Origin: an uncultured Clostridia bacterium
Lineage (GTDB): Bacteria; Bacillota; Clostridia; Monoglobales; Monoglobaceae
DNA: 49,422 nt
Assembly: GCA_934454115.1 (NCBI GenBank)
Contig: CAKSFQ010000019.1
Coordinates: 1 to 49,422, forward strand
Direction of reading: 5' to 3'
The translations under genes and the position numbers were made by a program. The notes beneath the pieces are model-generated. The model had not been told where the DNA came from, searched no databases, and saw nothing but the letters and a program-made list of their open reading frames with translations. Below are positions 44,399 to 49,422 of this stretch, piece after piece (within the stretch, counting starts at the first letter, position 1; each line of letters begins with the position of its first letter).

Positions 44399-44431
44399 GC
44401 AAATAAAAACTTTAAAAAAGGAGAGAATAAC

Positions 44432-44464
44432 AAAAATCAGCTATAAAAGAGCTGATTTTTGTTA
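44432..44464 (+). terminator. Hairpin terminator directly upstream of the GH36 start
   Basis: 11-bp stem AAAAATCAGCT/AGCTGATTTTT with a 7-nt loop, then gttat. It ends the GH88-transporter transcript or works as a leader attenuator: the only good ribosome binding site (AAAGGAGAG, 44416-44424) lies before the hairpin, while the GH36 ATG lies after it at 44475. Confidence 0.7.
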
Positions 44465-44474
44465 TATATAAAAA

Positions 44475-46478
44475 ATGAAAAGTGATGAGTTACAGTTTTC
44501 GATAAAAGAAAATAATATAGTGGCCGATTTCGGCATTGATGCAGAAAATAAATTCCATTTATGTTTCATAGGTCTCAACAAGGATAGAAAATGCTGTGAG
44601 TTGGAAAAACTCTGTGATGAGTACTCACCGGCATTTCTGATAGGAACGACACCCGGACATGGGTTTATGGGGAAAAGACACGGAAGAGAGTGTGAACAGT
44701 ATTCCTATCAATCACACAAAAGGATTGAAAATGATTTGGGTCAGAAACTGGAAGTTGTACTGAGCAACGGATGGATGGAAGTGACTTTGCATTATCAGTT
44801 TTTCCGTAATATTAATGTTGTTAGGACTTATTCTACTGTAAAAAATATCAGTCGGACAGAACAGCTGCTTTTGTATATTACATCGTTCCATTTGAGCAAT
44901 ATATCTTATCCGGAACAGATTATGATTGTAAACAATGGGTGGTGCACAGAGTCGGACGTGCATTTCTTTTCGCCGGACGAATTGGGCCTGTTAAGGAAAT
45001 CTCATGGTGTGCCGAGCAAAAAAGTTTTTATTTCAAACATTGGTACGCAATCAACCAAGGAATATCTGCCTATTGGTCAAATGGATAAGATGATGTGGCA
45101 AATTGAGAGTAATACTTCGTGGGAATGGGAGATTGCAGATGCAGGGAAGCTATATTTAGCGTTATCCGGCCCATCGGACGAGAGCGGTTGGAGTAAAACG
45201 CTCAAACCCGGACAAGAATTTGAAAGTGTTAAAGCAGCGATTGTGTTTGGAGATGATTTTAACGACTTAATTGCTGAGATGACAAAGTATCGGCGTATTA
45301 TAAAAGGAAAAAATGGTCCATTTTTCAAGCAACCCGTTATATTTAACGACTTTAATAATTGTCTTATGGCAGATCCAGCATACGAAAAAGAAATTCCTTG
45401 CATTGACGCTGCGGCTAAGATTGGCGCAGAGTATTACTGTGTGGACGGCGGGTGGTTTACTGATGGCTATTGGTGGGACGGCGTTGGGGAGTGGAAGGAA
45501 CCCAAAGAGCGGTTTCACGGTAAATTAAAAGAAATATTTGAACGCATTGTTGAAAAGGGAATGAAACCGGGGATATGGTTAGAACCGGAAGTGATGGGAA
45601 CAGAGTGTCCTGCTGCAAAATTGTTTTCTGATGACTGCTTTTTTATGCGCCACGGCAAGCGAGTAATTCATCGTGATCGTTATCAGTTTGATTTCAGAAA
45701 TAAAAAGGTGATTGACTATTTGAATGCTGTTGTGGACAGACTGATTGCGGATTATCGCGTAAGTTTTTTTAAATTTGATTATAATATTGACGCGGGGACA
45801 GGAACGGAGGTGAATGCGGATAGCTTCGGGGACGGTTTGCTTGAAAACGGAAAAGCCTACTTGGCGTGGGTAAAATCAGTTATGAGCCGCTATCCGGAGA
45901 TTGTTATTGAAAGCTGTGCCAGCGGCGGGCAGCGCATGGATTATGCAACGCTGTCGGTGTTCCCCTTACAATCAACTTCGGATCAGGAAAACTATATCGA
46001 TACGTCTTTGGTGTCTGCAAATGCGCCGATTGGCATTCTCCCTGAGCAAACCGGTGTTTGGACCTATCCTTTGGCAAATCAGGAAACGAAGGATATTGTA
46101 TTTAATATGCTTAACTCAATGCGTAATTGTATGTATATCAGCGGGGAAATTATGAAGTTAAACGACGATCAGCTTATGACCGTGAAAGACGGCGTTGATT
46201 TATACAAAAAAATACGCCATGATATAAAAGACGCAATACCGTTTTTCCCTTTAGGGGTATCTTCCTATCATAATCCCATACGCTGTGTGGGCTATGATTG
46301 CAAGGAAAATAATTATATTATTTTATGGAATGCCTCGAATGATGATAAAAATGTTGAGATTAATATAAATTCTGAAAAATTAAAAATGGTTTATCCTCAG
46401 ACAGTGAAAACGGAATTGGATGAGGGGAAACTTGGAATTTATCTGAATGGAATTTCTGCATGTATGGTGGTGTATTAG
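44475..46478 (+). CDS. GH36 alpha-galactosidase
   Basis: Product of 667 residues, cytoplasmic. N-terminal beta-supersandwich (about 1-275), then the TIM barrel from QPVIFNDFNNCLM (about 288) with EYYCVDGGWF (about 320), GMKPGIWLEPEVM, FFKFDYNID (Asp435 as nucleophile), ESCASGGQRMD and STSDQENY (Asp503 as acid/base). The 68-residue spacing of the two Asp fits characterised GH36 enzymes. It releases terminal alpha-galactose, probably from imported oligosaccharides. No ribosome binding site lies within 15 nt of the ATG; the nearest good one is 50 nt upstream, before a hairpin. Alternative start codons downstream are not obviously better. Last gene of the carbohydrate island. Confidence 0.88.
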   Translation: MKSDELQFSIKENNIVADFGIDAENKFHLCFIGLNKDRKCCELEKLCDEYSPAFLIGTTPGHGFMGKRHGRECEQYSYQSHKRIENDLGQKLEVVLSNGWMEVTLHYQFFRNINVVRTYSTVKNISRTEQLLLYITSFHLSNISYPEQIMIVNNGWCTESDVHFFSPDELGLLRKSHGVPSKKVFISNIGTQSTKEYLPIGQMDKMMWQIESNTSWEWEIADAGKLYLALSGPSDESGWSKTLKPGQEFESVKAAIVFGDDFNDLIAEMTKYRRIIKGKNGPFFKQPVIFNDFNNCLMADPAYEKEIPCIDAAAKIGAEYYCVDGGWFTDGYWWDGVGEWKEPKERFHGKLKEIFERIVEKGMKPGIWLEPEVMGTECPAAKLFSDDCFFMRHGKRVIHRDRYQFDFRNKKVIDYLNAVVDRLIADYRVSFFKFDYNIDAGTGTEVNADSFGDGLLENGKAYLAWVKSVMSRYPEIVIESCASGGQRMDYATLSVFPLQSTSDQENYIDTSLVSANAPIGILPEQTGVWTYPLANQETKDIVFNMLNSMRNCMYISGEIMKLNDDQLMTVKDGVDLYKKIRHDIKDAIPFFPLGVSSYHNPIRCVGYDCKENNYIILWNASNDDKNVEININSEKLKMVYPQTVKTELDEGKLGIYLNGISACMVVY

Positions 46479-46570
46479 GGCGTTTGTTCATGTAAATAGC
46501 ATCAGGGATAACTATAATATTTTGATGCCACTATTGAACCGATGTACTCAATAAAGTGTATAGGTGCGAA

Positions 46571-46606
46571 AAAACTCCCCAAAAGCATTAGCTCTTGGGG
46601 AGTTTT
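46571..46606. terminator. Bidirectional terminator between GH36 and the tRNA-Lys fragment
   Basis: AAAACTCCCCAA pairs with TTGGGGAGTTTT; T-runs exist on both strands. On the minus strand it would be the original terminator of the tRNA-Lys gene whose 3' end survives at 46647-46691; on the plus strand it ends the GH36 transcript. Confidence 0.8.
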
Positions 46607-46646
46607 ACTGTTACCGCGAACATAAAAAGTTCGGATAACACGGTGA

Positions 46647-46691
46647 TGGTGACCCATCGCGGATTCGAACCGCGGACACCTTGATTAAAAG
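46647..46691 (-). other. 3' half of tRNA-Lys(UUU): attachment site of an integrated element
   Basis: Read on the minus strand this is CTTTTAATCAA (anticodon loop with TTT), a variable loop, a T-arm CGCGG-TTCGAAT-CCGCG, then acceptor strand ATGGGTC, A and CCA. It is the exact 3' half of a tRNA-Lys gene. The 5' half that should lie at higher coordinates is missing; AT-rich foreign-looking DNA begins at about 46692. This is the scar left when a tyrosine-integrase element inserts into a tRNA 3' end; the intact tRNA should be at the element's other end, beyond the window. Confidence 0.85.
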
Positions 46692-46805
46692 AAATATACA
46701 ATAAATTTTATTAAGTATATATTACCTATTATTTGATTGATGACTTATTTCTATCTTGATTTGTTTTATTATTTACTAAATTTTAATTTTCACTTTCATG
46801 TTTTT

Positions 46806-46829
46806 TGTGGTCAAAATTGTGGTCAAAAT
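46806..46829 (+). repeat. Paired TGTGGTCAAAA direct repeats near the attachment site
   Basis: TGTGGTCAAAA occurs twice in tandem, 12 bp apart, about 115-140 bp inside the element. Repeats of this size next to an att core are typical arm-type binding sites for tyrosine integrases. No integrase gene is visible in the window. Confidence 0.55.
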
Positions 46830-46892
46830 AAAACACCTATTCCTTTATATAGTTTGTTCGTATTATAATATATACAAATAGTATAGTTTATA

Positions 46893-46921
46893 TTGACAAT
46901 CAGACGGATTTAGTATATACT
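46893..46921 (+). promoter_or_regulatory. Promoter of the zinc-ribbon protein genes
   Basis: TTGACA (46893-46898), 17-bp spacer, TATACT (46916-46921), 39 bp upstream of the ATG at 46961. The -10 box lies inside the 34-bp palindrome. Confidence 0.8.
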
Positions 46922-46942
46922 ATACGTATAGTATATACTAAA
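46909..46942. promoter_or_regulatory. Perfect 34-bp palindrome over the -10 box and start site
   Basis: TTTAGTATATACTATAC and its exact reverse complement meet at 46925/46926 with no spacer. It covers the -10 box and presumed transcription start, so it is probably a repressor operator; in RNA or supercoiled DNA it could also extrude as a cruciform. A partial copy (aatagtatagttta) lies upstream at 46877-46890. Confidence 0.75.
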
Positions 46943-46960
46943 TGCACGGAGGATTTATAT

Positions 46961-48619
46961 ATGAATACATCTGAAAACAAACCATATAAAAGCACTTGTT
47001 TATCGTGCGGTAAGGAATGGTACTACACAAAAAAGGATTTAAGGCAATCGGAAATAAATCGTGGCACGAACGAAAGCCGAAAAAGTCTTGGTAATTTAAC
47101 TTCTATGTTCGGCAAAAATAAAGTATCGGATATTATAAACAACGTTGATGAACTTCCGGAAATTGCGCATAAATGTCCTGCGTGCGGCTCAAAAAATGTA
47201 TCTCTGGAATTTATAGGCGAAAAGAAAAAACTTAGCCGTAAGGCAATTACGGGCATAATATCGGGGTCTGTCGCTTTGCTGGTTATAATTATACTGTCAA
47301 TAGCTATTCCCGTATCTATACACATTAAAAATAATACGGAGCAGGTTTTATCAAATATAACCTTTGAGGGTGTAGACAATAATTCTGCTCCGCTTGCCGT
47401 ATATGATTTAAAATTATTCAAAGAGCAATCTACATATACAGTTGTTGCAACACTAAAGAAAAACAGTACAGAACCGCAAGAGGGGTATTTTGAGTTTAAT
47501 ATATCATTGTTTGATGAAAACGGGAAACGCATTACATCAGACCATATTAATACTATGCCGACACCCGATAATAATACATATTCTTTGCTTAAATACGGAA
47601 ATGAGGAATACCTTGAACATAATATTTATATATCCGATAAATCAAAGCCTGTCAAGGTTACGTTTTCGGATATAAAAGAGCTTGACAAGACTTATTTTAT
47701 AAATTATATGTTGGAACAGTCAAAAAGCTATTTAGCAAAGCAAGATACGGAAAACTCAAAAAAATATGCGTTGGAAGTATTAAAGTATGACCCCGAAAAT
47801 ATTGAAGCAAAAGCACTATCGGGACAAACTGTATCTAATACCCCTACCCCCGAACCAAAGGCAAACAATGTTATTATCGGCTCTGATAAAGATAGTGTGC
47901 GAAAGATATTTGACGGCTATAAAGAAACTAAATCTATTATGTCAGATAACGCACTTGACTTTGAAAATAATGACTTGCTTGTAACCGTATATTTTAATGG
48001 CGAGGACAAGGCAGACGGTGTACTGTTTATGCAAAACAGTTTTGACGGTGTAGACACTCTGACGGGCGAGGGGTCATATATAAGCAAGCATTACGATGAG
48101 CTTGTAGCTATGGCAACAAATGACCCTAATATTAAAATCGAAACCGACTTGACTAAATATAACAGCCAAGGGGTTAAAAAATATCCTATGGAAATATACA
48201 TAGGAAATATACCCGAAAGCAAACCAAAAAGCACAGAAAATACGGACAGCGGATATGCACAATTTAATCCAGAAACAGGACATTATGAAAAGACGGACGG
48301 TAAAACAGAGCCTAAACAGCAATCCAACAATGCAGAAACAAAACCGAAAAGCGAATTTTCCTATTGTCTGATGAGCGGTATTGTTCAAGGGGTTAAATTA
48401 TATTCCGCTCCGAATAATGACAGCTATGTGGGTACTATTACATCATTCAGCAATGATATATTAGACGAGCGAGGGAAAAAGACTAAAGCGGTTTATATAA
48501 GCGGCGGTAAAAATGACGGTTGGTATAAAAGAAGCGAGGTAGGACAGCTTTATGTGCGTAATGATGACCCTTGCTTACCGTCTGGAAGATATGTAGCTGA
48601 AAGTATGGGTGTAGACTAA
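46961..48619 (+). CDS. Zinc-ribbon, single-pass membrane protein of an integrated element
   Basis: Product of 552 residues. N-terminal zinc ribbon with CLSCGKEWYYTKKDL (about 10-26) and CPACGSKN (about 73-80), one transmembrane helix (about 94-118), then an outside part: a beta-sandwich resembling FxLYD-type domains (about 125-215), a short helical pair (about 245-285), a region with DSVRKIFDGYK (about 310-420), a Glu/Lys/Thr/Pro-rich linker (about 430-465) and a C-terminal SH3-like domain (about 467-530, VKLYSAPNNDSYVGTI). Function unknown; this layout suggests a membrane sensor or stress-type surface protein. AT-rich codon use unlike the ribosomal end supports acquisition. GGAGG precedes the ATG. 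Confidence 0.7.
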   Translation: MNTSENKPYKSTCLSCGKEWYYTKKDLRQSEINRGTNESRKSLGNLTSMFGKNKVSDIINNVDELPEIAHKCPACGSKNVSLEFIGEKKKLSRKAITGIISGSVALLVIIILSIAIPVSIHIKNNTEQVLSNITFEGVDNNSAPLAVYDLKLFKEQSTYTVVATLKKNSTEPQEGYFEFNISLFDENGKRITSDHINTMPTPDNNTYSLLKYGNEEYLEHNIYISDKSKPVKVTFSDIKELDKTYFINYMLEQSKSYLAKQDTENSKKYALEVLKYDPENIEAKALSGQTVSNTPTPEPKANNVIIGSDKDSVRKIFDGYKETKSIMSDNALDFENNDLLVTVYFNGEDKADGVLFMQNSFDGVDTLTGEGSYISKHYDELVAMATNDPNIKIETDLTKYNSQGVKKYPMEIYIGNIPESKPKSTENTDSGYAQFNPETGHYEKTDGKTEPKQQSNNAETKPKSEFSYCLMSGIVQGVKLYSAPNNDSYVGTITSFSNDILDERGKKTKAVYISGGKNDGWYKRSEVGQLYVRNDDPCLPSGRYVAESMGVD

Positions 48620-48642
48620 TAAAATTTAAAGGAGTTTTTAAT

Positions 48643-48918
48643 ATGGGATTTTTTACGGAAAAGCAATACAAAAGCACTTGTAAATCTTGCGGACAGGTTT
48701 GGTATTATACCAAAAAAGATTTATTTAATGCAAAACAAAATAATAGGTTAAATCAAGCAAAAAAGGATTTTGGTGCTGGTAGCTTCTTACTGGGTGGCGG
48801 TCTTTTATCAATGGCAATAATGGCTTCACCCGAATTACCTACGTTTTCTGCATACCAATGTCCTCGGTGCGGTTCAAGAAACGTTATAAGAGAATTTGAC
48901 AGAAGAATACTAAAATAA
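48643..48918 (+). CDS. Small zinc-ribbon protein
   Basis: Product of 91 residues. YKSTCKSCGQVWYYTKKDL (about 7-25) repeats almost exactly the N-terminus of the preceding protein, and CPRCGSRNVIREF (about 74-86) supplies the second Cys pair. A short hydrophobic Gly-rich stretch (about 46-65) lies between. The two genes are 23 bp apart, with AAAGGAG before this ATG. It looks like a short paralogue carrying the ribbon without the extracellular part. Function unknown. Confidence 0.7.
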   Translation: MGFFTEKQYKSTCKSCGQVWYYTKKDLFNAKQNNRLNQAKKDFGAGSFLLGGGLLSMAIMASPELPTFSAYQCPRCGSRNVIREFDRRILK

Positions 48919-48932
48919 ATACATATGGTTAG

Positions 48933-48968
48933 AGCATACCAATGGCTAAAAACCTTGGTATGCTTTTT
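48933..48968 (+). terminator. Terminator of the zinc-ribbon operon
   Basis: 10-bp stem AGCATACCAA/TTGGTATGCT with a 12-nt loop followed by TTTT, 15 bp after the last stop codon. Confidence 0.85.
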
Positions 48969-49422
48969 CTATACCTACTACCTGTCCTTGTTTTCCGAAA
49001 AATAAAATTTTAATATAAAAGGTATCAGACTGTTAAAGGGTATGAGTAAGGTATATTGTATATAAGTTTAATATGCACTTATTATATTAATGTTACTGCT
49101 TCTGTTAATACTTAAAGATATTTTTGTTTTGCCGCCCTTTTTTAGAATTGTTTCACTTGTATTATGACACTTATATAGTTAAAGATATATATTCTCTGCC
49201 GCCCTTAATTTGACTTGTGAGAGAGAATAATATAAAAATACACGGTAAAAGTTTTTGATTTACGGAGCGGAAAATTAAGATAGCACACATTTACCTTATA
49301 AAAGTTTATAACCTCCTGTTTGAAATTTTATCCTCAGACGTAAGCGGTCAGCGTGGAAGTTTTCGCTTGTTAATACACGTTTAAAGGTGGGTTGTCACAC
49401 GTGTATAATTAAATCAGCATAC
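48969..49422. other. AT-rich stretch without a gene; 67-bp spaced direct repeats
   Basis: No convincing ORF, promoter or RNA gene is seen to the window end. A bipartite motif, TTAAAGATAT then TGCCGCCCTT, occurs twice (49112-49140 and 49179-49207) with a 67-bp period. Its meaning is unknown; binding sites or part of a regulatory region of the element are possible. Confidence 0.5.

Noticed and set aside
44337..44402. Possible tRNA (ctcctaa loop and ttcgagtc string)
   Set aside because: The distance between the anticodon-like loop and T-loop is too short, and no anticodon or D-arm stem pairs; at most a decayed relic.
38263..46478. ATP-binding subunit of the ABC importer
   Set aside because: No Walker A/B or LSGGQ-type sequence is seen in any product here; a shared ATPase elsewhere is assumed.
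46692..46960. Integrase gene next to the tRNA fragment
   Set aside because: No ORF of useful length is present; the integrase, if any, must be at the other end of the element.

Overview
The window looks like a chromosome segment from a Gram-positive, S-layer-bearing anaerobe of the Clostridia. The evidence is the rpmG-secE-nusG-rplKA-(L10 leader)-rplJL order, strong AGGAGG-type ribosome binding sites, consensus TTGACA/TATAAT promoters, several S-layer homology (SLH) proteins and a lipoprotein-dependent sugar ABC transporter without its own ATPase. I cannot name the genus.

Layout. (1) 114-3706, minus strand: the ribosomal stalk operon, read from a promoter at 3812-3840 towards rpoB, which lies outside the left edge. 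An L10 leader and an attenuator-like terminator sit before rplJ. (2) 4022-8068, plus strand: a YkvI-type membrane transporter and a large SLH surface protein with a 39-bp tandem repeat. (3) 8069-9062: a junk-rich boundary with an IS256-type transposase remnant and a 273-bp element with terminal inverted repeats and nested hairpins. (4) 9063-46478: a large carbohydrate-utilisation island, visibly less G+C-rich than the ribosomal end. It holds a GH28-like protein, an MFS transporter, a raffinose-synthase-type GH36-like protein and a GH63/GH37-like protein, an IS1182-type remnant, and a minus-strand pair made of a 968-residue unassigned protein and a CBM9-like protein. Next comes an apparent six-gene operon of secreted proteins: two heparinase II/III-type lyases, two modular lectin-like proteins and two SLH proteins. 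The island ends with a LacI-family repressor, a GH88 unsaturated uronyl hydrolase, a solute-binding protein with two permeases, and a GH36 alpha-galactosidase. (5) 46647-49422: the 3' piece of a tRNA-Lys gene, marking the end of an integrated element. The element carries a perfect 34-bp palindrome over a promoter and two zinc-ribbon proteins, then runs off the window.

How the genes fit together. The most interesting reading is a Gram-positive polysaccharide utilisation locus for a uronic-acid-containing polymer, probably with alpha-galactosyl decorations. Secreted lyases would cut the polymer at the cell surface, where SLH proteins and lectin-like modules could hold enzyme and substrate. Fragments would enter through the ABC transporter (and perhaps the MFS carrier). 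In the cytoplasm GH88 would remove the unsaturated uronate made by the lyases, and GH36, GH28-like, GH63-like and the unassigned 968-residue protein would finish the breakdown. A recurring palindromic site, core AACGTT and usually TAACGTTAAT, lies at all five promoter regions I can identify in the island, including both sides of the 19.5-20.1 kb divergent region and upstream of GH88. It is a strong candidate operator for the locally encoded LacI protein. The substrate, the operator assignment and surface assembly are inferences; gene families and sites are read directly from the sequence.
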